The position numbers and the translations under genes are program-made. Positions 1 through 5,760 of a stretch of DNA of 5,760 nt are shown one piece after another. Below the pieces are notes generated by a model. The model was not told the origin of the DNA. It saw nothing but the letters and a program-made list of their open reading frames with translations, and did not search any database. Within the stretch, counting starts at the first letter, position 1, and each line of letters opens with the position of its first letter. This DNA comes from Gemmatimonadota bacterium (GTDB lineage Bacteria > Gemmatimonadota > Gemmatimonadetes > Gemmatimonadales > Gemmatimonadaceae): contig JAHFCS010000160.1 in assembly GCA_023249395.1 (NCBI GenBank), positions 1 through 5,760 of the forward strand, in the 5' to 3' direction.

Positions 1-2
1 GC

Positions 3-956
3 GAGACCGATGTATCGGACACTTTCCTCGACAGTGCCTGGTATTTCCTCCGCTATCCGAGCGTCGGAATAGATGACGTGCCTTTCGATCCTGTGCTCAC
101 CCGGAAGTGGCTGCCGGTGGATACGTACATCGGCGGCAACGAGCACGCCGTCCTTCATCTGCTCTATTCGCGCTTCGTGACGATGGTCCTCCACGACATG
201 GGGTATCTCGACTTCGAGGAGCCCTACGTCAGGTTCCGCGCGCATGGACTCATCATCCGGAACGGCGCAAAGATGTCGAAGAGCCGCGGGAACGTCGTGA
301 TTCCCGACGAGTACATCGCGACCTGGGGCGCGGACGCGTTCCGCGGATATCTCATGTTCCTCGGTCCCTTCGAGGAAGGCGGTGATTTCCGCGACGCGAG
401 TATTTCAGGCGTGAAGCGTTTCCTCGACCGCCTCTGGTCTTCAGTCGTTACAGCGGTTGCAGACGATTCTGGTTCCGGCGTGAGCGAAGATTCGTTGGAG
501 GTGATGCGGAAGCTGCACCAGACGATCAAGAAGGTCGGCGAGGACGTTCCGAGGCTGAGCTACAACACGGCCATCGCGGCGATGATGGAGTACATGAACG
601 TCCTCCGCCGCGGCGAGCGCAAACCGAGGCGCGAGGAGGTCGAGGCCGTGGTGCAGCTCGTCGCGCCATTCGCACCTCACACCGCTGAGGAGCTGTGGGA
701 GCGGCTCGGTCACAGCGACAGCGTGTTCGATGCCGGCTGGCCGTCCTTCGATCCTGCGTTTGTCGAAGAGGAGAAGGTCGAGCTCGCCGTTCAGGTCAAC
801 GGTAAGATGCGTGGCCGCCTCAGCGTTCAGCGTGACATCAGCCAGGACGAGGCGCTTGCGCTGGCGATGGCAGAGGGGTCGATCTCGAAGTTCGTGAATG
901 GCTCGCCGCGGAAGGTGGTGTTCGTTCCCGGGCGCCTGCTCAATATCGTCGCCTAG
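3..956 (+). CDS. leuS: Leucyl-tRNA synthetase, C-terminal part (5' end outside window)
   Basis: Class I aminoacyl-tRNA synthetase that charges tRNA-Leu with leucine in the cytoplasm. About 317 codons are present, roughly the last third of a protein usually 800-870 residues long; the HIGH motif and editing domain lie upstream of the window. The frame is open from base 3, so the GTG at 78 is internal and not the start. The fragment opens with DTFLDSAWYFLRYPS, followed by DTYIGGNEHAVLHLLYSRF, both typical of bacterial LeuRS. The catalytic KMSKS loop is intact at 270-284 (KMSKSRGNVV). A helical anticodon-binding domain follows (APFAPHTAEELWERLG near 661-708), then the small C-terminal domain with VQVNGKMRG and the final PGRLLNIVA before a TAG stop. 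Nothing looks broken. The next gene starts 205 bases downstream on the same strand, so cotranscription is possible but not evident. Identification is very secure. Confidence 0.97.
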   Translation, partial: ETDVSDTFLDSAWYFLRYPSVGIDDVPFDPVLTRKWLPVDTYIGGNEHAVLHLLYSRFVTMVLHDMGYLDFEEPYVRFRAHGLIIRNGAKMSKSRGNVVIPDEYIATWGADAFRGYLMFLGPFEEGGDFRDASISGVKRFLDRLWSSVVTAVADDSGSGVSEDSLEVMRKLHQTIKKVGEDVPRLSYNTAIAAMMEYMNVLRRGERKPRREEVEAVVQLVAPFAPHTAEELWERLGHSDSVFDAGWPSFDPAFVEEEKVELAVQVNGKMRGRLSVQRDISQDEALALAMAEGSISKFVNGSPRKVVFVPGRLLNIVA

Positions 957-1161
957 AGATCGCCAGGGCCTTCTCGAACGTGCAGATCCCAATGTATGAG
1001 AACAGGGGAAGCTCCACCGGCGAACCAAGGCGCACCTCATGTTGGCTATCCTGAGCGCACGCCCTTACGTTTACTTGCGAAGCCGAATTCGTAATCTCTG
1101 GCCGTTCGTCAAGCAGTTCCTTCGAGTCACTCTGGCACCGGCTTCGGACAGGTAGGCGCTG
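957..1161. other. Intergenic region between leuS and the kinase gene
   Basis: This 205-base gap contains no recognisable gene and no strong stem-loop followed by a T-run, so the leuS terminator is not evident. The only open stretch is a 32-codon ATG frame at 996-1094 without a ribosome binding site. An in-frame TAG at 1153-1155, just ahead of the kinase ATG, closes the kinase frame upstream. Confidence 0.7.
1070..1097 (+). promoter_or_regulatory. Weak sigma-70-like promoter candidate for the kinase gene
   Basis: TTTACT at 1070-1075 and TAATCT at 1092-1097 are separated by 16 bases, in the most AT-rich part of the leuS-kinase gap and about 65 bases before the kinase ATG. Both hexamers match consensus poorly, so this is only the best candidate seen. 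Confidence 0.2.
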
Positions 1162-3585
1162 ATGGAAAGTCCTCCGCTCGTAGGCGGAGTGTTCGCCGAG
1201 CGCTACGAGATCCGTGAGGCCGTTGGCCGCGGTGGCGCAGCGGTAGTCTACCGCGCGCGTGATCTCAAGCACGACCGCGATGTCGCGGTTAAAGTGCTGC
1301 ACAATGAGTTAACGCAATCCATCAGCGCCGAGCGGTTCGCGCGCGAGATCGGCATTGCTGCCAAGCTCACGCACCCGAATATCCTGCCACTGTACGACTC
1401 GGGTGAAAGCGGCAGCCGCTTCTACTACGTCACCCCGTTCATCGAGGGCGAGTCGCTCCGCGACAAGCTCGAGCGCGAACGCCAACTCCCGTTGCGCGAA
1501 GCGCTGGCAATCACCCGGGCAGTTGCGGCAGCGCTTGATTGCGCGCACTCCCACGGAATCGTCCACCGTGACATCAAGCCCGAGAACATTCTGCTCGTGT
1601 CGGGCCAGCCGTTGGTGTCGGATTTCGGCATCGCGCGTGTGTTGCAGGTGCACCAGCAGGAACGGATTACCTCGACCGGCATGGTGGTCGGAACACCGGC
1701 TTACATGAGTCCGGAACAGGCTGCGGGCGAAGAAGGAGTTGGACCGCGATCCGACATCTACAGTCTCGGCTGCGTGCTCTACGAGATGCTGGCCGGCGAG
1801 CCGCCGTTCCGCGGAGCCAGCTCACAGGCGATCATCGCCGGCCGGTTCACGAAGGATGCGCCTGACGTGCGCGAAGCGCGCGAGAGCATTCCGGACGAAG
1901 TCGCGGAGCTGATCGCCGGAATGCTTGCGCGTCTTCCGGCCGACAGAGTACAGACCGCGAGCGAGCTGGTGGAGGCGCTCTCCGTAGCTGAAGCGGCGGC
2001 GACTACGTTCTCCGGCTCGACATCCGAACGGCGAGCGCGACGGCCCGGAATCCGTGGCAAACGCCGCTGGACGACTCGCGGCCGACTTGCCTCTGCCGCC
2101 GCCGCTGCGGCGGCGCTCTTTGCTGTGGCGTGGTTTGGGCGGGACTCGCTGTCACAGTGGAAATTGACTTCCTCCGAGCGAGGAGTGAAGACTCTCGCGG
2201 TCCTGCCACTGGCGAATCTGTCCGGCGACGCGAAGCAGGAGTATGTCGCCGATGGAATGACGGAGGCGTTAATAACCGACTTGTCGCAGCTCCCCGGCGT
2301 CAAAGTCATCTCTCGCACTTCCGTGATGCAGTACAAGATGATGCGAAAGCCGATGCGGCAGATCGCCCGAGAGCTCAATGCTGATGCGCTGATCGAAGGC
2401 TCTCTCACGCGTCAGGGTGAGAGGGTCAAGGTCACGGCGAAACTCGTACGGGGGCGCGATGAGCAGAACCTGTGGACCGCCAGCTACGACGGCCAGGTGG
2501 GCGACCTGCTCGACCTCGAGCGAGAAGTGGGGTCTGCGGTTGCGCGCGAGATCGGTGCGCGATTCGTGGCGCGTGGCTCCGTGCGCCGCGTCGCGGTCAA
2601 ACCGGAATCACAGGAGGCGTACCTCAAGGGCTCATACTTCGCCGGACAGTGGCGGCTGGCGGAGGCCATCCCCTCCTTCCAGAAAGCGGTGGAAGTTGAT
2701 CCAACGAATGCGCCGGCGTACGCCGCGCTCGCGCGCGCTTACTACTTCCGGGCGTTCTTCGGCGAAGTGGCGCCGATCGAGGCGTTCAGCCAGATGCGTC
2801 GCGCCGCGGCGGCGGCGCTGGCGCAGGACCCGCAGCTCGGCGAAGCACACGGACTGATGGCGCTCGTCAACACTCACTTCGACTACGACTGGGCTGCAGC
2901 GGAGCGGCATTTCGCGCGAGCGCTGGAGCTGAGCCCGAACAACGCCCAGGTTCACCACGATTACGCACACTTCCTTCTGGCGATGGGTCGCGGCGCGGAG
3001 TCGGTGGAGGAGAGTCGCCGCGCGGTGGAACTCGATCCCGCCAACCCGATGCTTACATCATGCCTCGGATGGCACAGCCTGTTCGACAATCGCTTCGATC
3101 AGTCTTTGAAGTACGCCGCCGAAGCGCAGCGGATGATGCCGAGCTTCTGGGCGCAGATTGTTCAGGGTTGGGCGCAATCCGGTAAAGGTGCTCGCGCCGA
3201 AGCTGTCAAATCGATGCGCAAGGCCGTGGCCCTGGCGCCGCAGCTCGGCTTCACGCAAGCTGCGCTGGCGCACGCACTCGCACGCAACGGCGAGAAGCGG
3301 GAAGCGCAGGAGATTCTCGCGAAACTCCTGACTCAGTCGAAGCAGGGATACGTATCGGCGTATGATGTGGCGCTGGTGTACGCGGGACTCGGGGAGAACG
3401 ACCGCGCGTTCGAGTGGCTCGGCAAGGCGATCGCGGAGCGCTCTGTGTTCGTGGTGCACCTCAATTGGGACGCGCGGCTGGAGCCGCTGCGTGGCGATCC
3501 GCGGTTTGGCGAGTTGGTGCAGCGACTCGGGATTCCCTCTGCCACGACACGCCCAGTGGCACCGCGTCCGGTGGCGACCTTGTAG
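1162..3585 (+). CDS. Membrane-anchored Ser/Thr protein kinase with TolB-like domain and TPR array
   Basis: An 807-residue PknB-type kinase, probably a signalling protein of the inner membrane. The kinase domain spans about residues 15-275. It has the glycine loop GRGGAAVVY (22-30), VAVK with Lys44, C-helix Glu62, HRDIKPEN (135-142), DFG (154-156), GTPAYMSPEQ (178-187) and DIYSLGCVLYEML (198-210). All key catalytic residues are present, and it is an RD kinase whose activation loop carries several Thr/Ser (170-178). A basic linker (about 289-308) precedes one Ala-rich membrane helix (about 309-326), so the rest should lie outside the membrane. Residues 343-470 resemble the TolB-like domain common in such fusions (AVLPLANLSGD, ADGMTEALITDL, ALIEGSLTR). 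About seven or eight TPR units follow from 484 to 765. The family end signature DPRFGELVQRLG is at 779-790. The ATG follows a modest AGGTAGG at 1150-1156, and an in-frame stop nine bases upstream excludes a longer start. Substrates and signal are unknown. Confidence 0.93.
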   Translation: MESPPLVGGVFAERYEIREAVGRGGAAVVYRARDLKHDRDVAVKVLHNELTQSISAERFAREIGIAAKLTHPNILPLYDSGESGSRFYYVTPFIEGESLRDKLERERQLPLREALAITRAVAAALDCAHSHGIVHRDIKPENILLVSGQPLVSDFGIARVLQVHQQERITSTGMVVGTPAYMSPEQAAGEEGVGPRSDIYSLGCVLYEMLAGEPPFRGASSQAIIAGRFTKDAPDVREARESIPDEVAELIAGMLARLPADRVQTASELVEALSVAEAAATTFSGSTSERRARRPGIRGKRRWTTRGRLASAAAAAAALFAVAWFGRDSLSQWKLTSSERGVKTLAVLPLANLSGDAKQEYVADGMTEALITDLSQLPGVKVISRTSVMQYKMMRKPMRQIARELNADALIEGSLTRQGERVKVTAKLVRGRDEQNLWTASYDGQVGDLLDLEREVGSAVAREIGARFVARGSVRRVAVKPESQEAYLKGSYFAGQWRLAEAIPSFQKAVEVDPTNAPAYAALARAYYFRAFFGEVAPIEAFSQMRRAAAAALAQDPQLGEAHGLMALVNTHFDYDWAAAERHFARALELSPNNAQVHHDYAHFLLAMGRGAESVEESRRAVELDPANPMLTSCLGWHSLFDNRFDQSLKYAAEAQRMMPSFWAQIVQGWAQSGKGARAEAVKSMRKAVALAPQLGFTQAALAHALARNGEKREAQEILAKLLTQSKQGYVSAYDVALVYAGLGENDRAFEWLGKAIAERSVFVVHLNWDARLEPLRGDPRFGELVQRLGIPSATTRPVAPRPVATL
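2095..2114. repeat. GC-rich perfect inverted repeat inside the kinase gene
   Basis: Arms 2095-2102 (GCCGCCGC) and 2107-2114 (GCGGCGGC) are perfectly complementary around a four-base loop. It lies in the alanine-codon run encoding the membrane helix, so protein composition most likely explains it. It has no T-run and is not a terminator. Confidence 0.4.
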
Positions 3586-3694
3586 TTACGTGTCATTCCC
3601 GGCCGGCTGCTCAACATAGTAGCCTGGCGAATCTCATTGGTACGGTTGGTTCGCAGTCCGCAGACGCCTTATCGCTAACCCCGACGCCTCCCGA
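3586..3694. other. Intergenic region between convergent genes
   Basis: Between the kinase stop and the end of the extended VIT1 frame there is a leuS-tail relic (3592-3627) and then sequence I do not recognise. No convincing bidirectional terminator is visible; the best pairing is a four-base CTCC/GGAG stem near 3688-3703, which is too weak to call. Confidence 0.6.
3592..3627 (+). pseudogene. Relic of a second, diverged leuS 3' end
   Basis: Read from 3592, the codons give V-I-P-G-R-L-L-N-I-V-A then Trp. The intact leuS ends F-V-P-G-R-L-L-N-I-V-A then TAG (921-956). Nine residues in a row are identical (PGRLLNIVA), and this sequence is a hallmark of the LeuRS C-terminus. From GTT/ATT through GCC there are six base differences from leuS 924-953. 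Five are synonymous third-position changes (GGG/GGC, CGC/CGG, AAT/AAC, ATC/ATA, GTC/GTA) and the sixth is Val to Ile. The stop codon reads TGG here. Similarity fades on both sides, so only the tail remains. It lies in direct orientation relative to leuS, about 2.67 kb downstream, starting six bases after the kinase stop and in the same frame. The synonymous pattern shows the two copies diverged while both were still coding, so this came from a different leuS allele or species and is not a fresh local duplication. Confidence 0.75.
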
Positions 3695-3748
3695 CTAAAG
3701 GAGATTCCCCACCCACCCCCCGACATAGTACCCAACGAGCGCCACTCA
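3695..3748 (-). pseudogene. In-frame continuation of the VIT1 gene past its TGA stop
   Basis: Reading the minus strand through the TGA at 3748-3746 gives VALVGYYVGGWVGNLL, then TAG at 3697-3695. These 16 residues are hydrophobic and glycine-rich, as expected for the second half of the last membrane helix of a VIT1/CCC1 protein, which normally continues about 15-20 residues beyond the equivalent of DMFVVGL. The simplest explanation is a recent nonsense change (for example GGA or CGA to TGA) or a sequencing error. Recoding of TGA cannot be excluded, but no selenocysteine signal was recognised. Confidence 0.6.
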
Positions 3749-4846
3749 CAGCCCGACGACGAACATGTCGAGCCCCGAGCGGAAAACGCCGCGACCGGTG
3801 AACACCGACCGCGCCGCCCCGACAATGAAGTGCGACAGCATCGCGACGCTGAAGGAGAGTACAATCGCCAACGTTCCCTGCGCGAAAAAGAAGGGCAGCA
3901 CCGGGATCACCGCGCCGAACGCAGTCGCAAGACCGGTGACCCATCCCTCGCGGAGTGGCGAGATGGTCTGCTCGCCGATCTTGAGCTCCTCCTGCACCTG
4001 CTCCTGCAGCATCCGCGCAGGGTCGCCCATTATCTGCGTCGCCAGCTCGTGCGCCGCCGCTCCGTCCATTCCCTTGGCCTCATAGATGAGCGCCAGCTCG
4101 TCACGCTCGATCTCCGGCATCAGCGAGATCTCGTCCCTCTCCATCGCAATCTCGTAGTCGTATACTTCGCGCTCGCTCTTGGCGGCGAGATATCCGCTCG
4201 ATCCCATCGACAACGCGTCGGCGATCAGGCCGGCGACTCCGGCGACGATCACCGCGTGGTCCTGCTGCGCTGTCAGCGTCGCGCCGATCACTCCGGCGAC
4301 GAGTCCGAAGTTCGCCGTCAAGCCGTCATTGAATCCGTACACGACGTTCCGGAGGAACCCGCCGGACTCGGTGCGATGCCACGGCTCGCCCGTCTTTCCA
4401 GCAATTCCCGCGAGAGTCGTCGCGTGTTCCGCGGATTCCTTGGCAAGCGTGAGGGCTTCGCCACCGCCTGGAGCACCGCGCGGCGTCGCGCGATGCATAT
4501 CGAGATACGCCTTTACCTCGCGTCCCTCTTCCTGGAGAAGCATCGGCAGGAGAAACCCCGGCCCGAACAGGCTTCCGATCCTCGCCAGCAGCTTCGCCCG
4601 CCCACTCGGCCGGAAGTCCTTCGGCGGATGGCCGTGGCTCGCAAGGAGATCGCCCCAGACAACGACATGCCGGTCCTCGACCTGGGCTAACCGCGCATAG
4701 ATGTCCTTTTTGTGCGCGTCCGGCTCGGCAGCCGCGAGAATCCGATAGAGGTAGGCCGCGTCAGCCTCGTCCTGCCAGTGGTGCTCGAAGGCATGGATGT
4801 CGGGCTCCGGTGTGCCGCGACTTGGGGCTTCGAGCATCGTTGACAT
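3746..4846 (-). CDS. Ferritin-like domain fused to VIT1/CCC1-type transporter (MbfA-like)
   Basis: A 366-residue membrane protein probably handling Fe(II) or Mn(II). In characterised relatives (MbfA of rhizobia) a ferritin-like domain and a VIT1 domain export iron and limit peroxide stress. Residues 18-148 form a four-helix ferritin-like domain with candidate di-iron ligands: Glu27 in WQDEADAAY, Glu57 and His60 (ExxH), Glu107 or Glu110 in QEEGREVKAY, and Glu137, Glu140 and His141. The VIT1 part follows, with GFNDGLTANFGLVAGV (171-186) and IADALSMGSSGYLAAKSERE (208-227). A charged, Met- and Glu-containing cytosolic segment runs from about 228 to 298. Helices follow at about 302-322, 325-345 and 352-366. 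The frame opens at 5011, but that start would overlap the divergent PDZ gene, so I prefer ATG 4846; ATG 4837 and 4924 are alternatives, and none has a clear ribosome binding site. The TGA stop appears premature. Transport direction and metal are inferred from the family. Confidence 0.88.
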   Translation of the reverse strand: MSTMLEAPSRGTPEPDIHAFEHHWQDEADAAYLYRILAAAEPDAHKKDIYARLAQVEDRHVVVWGDLLASHGHPPKDFRPSGRAKLLARIGSLFGPGFLLPMLLQEEGREVKAYLDMHRATPRGAPGGGEALTLAKESAEHATTLAGIAGKTGEPWHRTESGGFLRNVVYGFNDGLTANFGLVAGVIGATLTAQQDHAVIVAGVAGLIADALSMGSSGYLAAKSEREVYDYEIAMERDEISLMPEIERDELALIYEAKGMDGAAAHELATQIMGDPARMLQEQVQEELKIGEQTISPLREGWVTGLATAFGAVIPVLPFFFAQGTLAIVLSFSVAMLSHFIVGAARSVFTGRGVFRSGLDMFVVGL

Positions 4847-4956
4847 TCTGAAATATCGCCCGGCCCACGCGCTTTCGGCACCTTGGACTGGCGCCGGCAA
4901 CCCTTGCTGCGAGATTGCTGTCATATAAGACGGGAACCAGAAAACTGGAGAAATAC
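4847..4956. promoter_or_regulatory. Divergent control region between the VIT1 fusion and the PDZ gene
   Basis: About 110 bases separate the two divergent starts. The only AT-rich patch is TCATATAAGA at 4921-4930, which reads TATAAG forward and TTATAT in reverse, so it could serve as a -10 element for either gene. No good -35 partner was found on either strand; TTGCTG at 4904-4909 is only 14 bases away. No recognisable Fur, Irr or other metal-regulator box was seen. If the reverse -10 is real, the ATG at 4924 would lie upstream of the transcript start, favouring ATG 4846 for the fusion gene. Confidence 0.35.
4947..4950 (+). promoter_or_regulatory. Ribosome binding site of the PDZ gene
   Basis: GGAG lies six bases before the ATG at 4957, good Shine-Dalgarno spacing. 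It fixes this start and argues against the longest antisense start at 5011 for the divergent gene. Confidence 0.65.
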
Positions 4957-5760
4957 ATGAGAGGTTTTTCACTACTCGCATGCCTTGCGGCGCTTGCGGG
5001 AAGCACGGCATCGGCAGTCGCGCAGCAACCGGCTGAGCCGTCGAGGCCGAAGACCCCGGCTCCCGGTGGAGAATGCACCACCACCGAACCTGGAAGAGTC
5101 GAGTGCCGTCGCATCCTCGAAGGCGGCCTGCTCCGCGCCCGGATGGACTCGATGATGATGAATCGCGCCGCCCTTGGGCTTCAGCTCAGCGCTACTGGTA
5201 CCGCACGCGACACGCTCGGCGTGTTCGTCAGCGCGGTTACGCCAAAGGGACCTGCGGAGACCGCAGGGATCATCGAGGGCGATCGGATCGTGTCGATCAA
5301 CGGCGTCGATCTGCGTGTTTCACCTGCCGATGTCGAGGACAGCTATGCCAGCGGACTGCCTTCACACAGACTGCAGCGTGAAGTCGCGAAGCTGACGCCC
5401 GGAGCAAGGGTGAACGTCCGGGTTTATTCAGGCGGCCGGGTGCGGGACGTCCAGGTGACTGCGGGGCGGGCGTCCGATCTCATGCGATCCAGAGGCATCT
5501 TCGGCTTCGGAGGCTTCGGAGATGGGCCCGGCAACATGTTCATTTTCCACGACGGCATGCGGATGCCGGAGATGCCGGAGATGCCGGAGATGCCGATGGG
5601 CGTCATGCCGCCGATGGGTGCCATGCCTCCGATGGCAAGGATGGCTCCGATGCCGATGATGGAGAGAATGGGGCCGATGGAGCTCATGCCGGGAATGAAA
5701 CGAATGGAGCTTCGGAGCCTGCCTTATATGAGAGAGATGGAGGGAGGCAGGTTCAGGATG
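4957..5760 (+). CDS. Exported PDZ-domain protein with methionine-rich tail (3' end outside window)
   Basis: 268 codons are present and the frame is still open at the window edge. Residues 1-22 form a signal peptide: MRG, a hydrophobic core (FSLLACLAALAG), then cleavage probably after AVA, before QQ. The mature protein should be periplasmic or secreted. A proline-rich stretch and two cysteines (40 and 50, possibly a disulfide) precede a PDZ domain at about 72-168. The domain is marked by LGLQL, GVFVSAVTPKGPAETAGI and EGDRIVSINGVDL (about 107-119), the classic bacterial HtrA/CtpA-type PDZ pattern for binding peptide C-termini. No protease domain is present in the visible part. After a short Gly/Phe segment (183-188), residues 201-250 contain 19 methionines, many spaced every third residue with Pro or Glu between. 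The start is supported by GGAG six bases upstream. Function is unknown; the visible domains fit a periplasmic scaffold or chaperone, and the tail could bind soft metals such as Cu(I). Confidence 0.88.
   Translation, partial: MRGFSLLACLAALAGSTASAVAQQPAEPSRPKTPAPGGECTTTEPGRVECRRILEGGLLRARMDSMMMNRAALGLQLSATGTARDTLGVFVSAVTPKGPAETAGIIEGDRIVSINGVDLRVSPADVEDSYASGLPSHRLQREVAKLTPGARVNVRVYSGGRVRDVQVTAGRASDLMRSRGIFGFGGFGDGPGNMFIFHDGMRMPEMPEMPEMPMGVMPPMGAMPPMARMAPMPMMERMGPMELMPGMKRMELRSLPYMREMEGGRFRM
5563..5595 (+). repeat. Tandem 9-base repeat in the Met-rich segment
   Basis: The unit ATGCCGGAG occurs three times perfectly, followed by a partial ATGCCG, encoding Met-Pro-Glu repeats (residues 203-213). 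The unit is a multiple of three, so copy-number change by slippage would keep the frame. Looser ATG-CC-based repetition continues to about 5640. Confidence 0.9.

Noticed and set aside
441..1040. Minus-strand ORF of 199 codons opposite leuS
   Set aside because: Its composition is that of an antisense shadow and it covers conserved LeuRS sequence on the other strand.
996..1094. 32-codon ORF between leuS and the kinase (starts MRTGEAPPANQG)
   Set aside because: No ribosome binding site and no family recognised; it is too short to support from sequence alone.
2095..2114. GC hairpin as a transcription terminator
   Set aside because: It lies mid-gene in an alanine-codon run and no T-run follows.
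1779..2408. Minus-strand ORF of 209 codons inside the kinase gene
   Set aside because: Low-complexity Ser/Ala/Arg shadow of the kinase linker and TolB-like region; long antisense ORFs are expected in GC-rich DNA.
3746..3748. TGA as a selenocysteine or reassigned codon
   Set aside because: No selenocysteine insertion structure was recognised just downstream and VIT1 proteins are not known selenoproteins; a nonsense change or sequencing error is simpler.
3830..4690. Plus-strand ORF of 286 codons opposite the VIT1 fusion
   Set aside because: It is rich in Arg and His with no recognisable motif, and is the antisense shadow of a gene with clear ferritin and VIT1 motifs.
4847..5011. N-terminal extension of the VIT1 fusion starting at 5011
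   Set aside because: It would overlap antisense with the signal peptide of the PDZ gene, which has a good ribosome binding site, and the extra residues show no ferritin or VIT1 similarity.
5424..5687. Minus-strand ORF with Ile-Gly-Gly-Met repeats
   Set aside because: This is the complement of the Met-Pro repeat region of the PDZ gene; the apparent repeats come from the ATG-CC-rich DNA.

Overview
The window is GC-rich, densely coding bacterial DNA. The mix of genes suggests Gemmatimonadota or a similar soil lineage such as Acidobacteriota. The pointers are a eukaryotic-type Ser/Thr kinase fused to a TolB-like domain and TPRs, and a secreted PDZ protein with an Ala-rich signal peptide. This is inference from gene style; no rRNA or other phylogenetic marker was compared.

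Layout. (1) 3-956 (+): the C-terminal third of leucyl-tRNA synthetase (leuS), running in from the left edge. (2) 957-1161: a 205-base gap with no convincing gene and only a weak promoter candidate. (3) 1162-3585 (+): an 807-residue membrane-anchored Ser/Thr kinase with a TolB-like domain and a TPR array. (4) 3586-3745: a convergent intergenic stretch. It holds a short relic that reads as the last residues of a second, diverged leuS, and the apparent lost C-terminal tail of the next gene. (5) 3746-4846 (-): a ferritin-like domain fused to a VIT1/CCC1-type membrane domain, resembling MbfA. It ends at a TGA that appears to cut its last membrane helix. (6) 4847-4956: a short divergent control region. 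(7) 4957 to the right edge (+): an exported PDZ protein with a striking methionine-rich tail, cut off by the window end.

How the parts relate. leuS is housekeeping, and the kinase is probably its own transcription unit. The fusion protein and the Met-rich PDZ protein are divergently transcribed from about 110 bases, so they may share control and a link to metal or oxidative stress; that link is a hypothesis. The two most notable signals are the second leuS 3' end just beyond the kinase gene, which suggests the kinase segment entered by recombination at the end of leuS, and the in-frame TGA followed by a plausible continuation of the VIT1 domain. I saw no CRISPR array, tRNA, rRNA, transposase or integrase.
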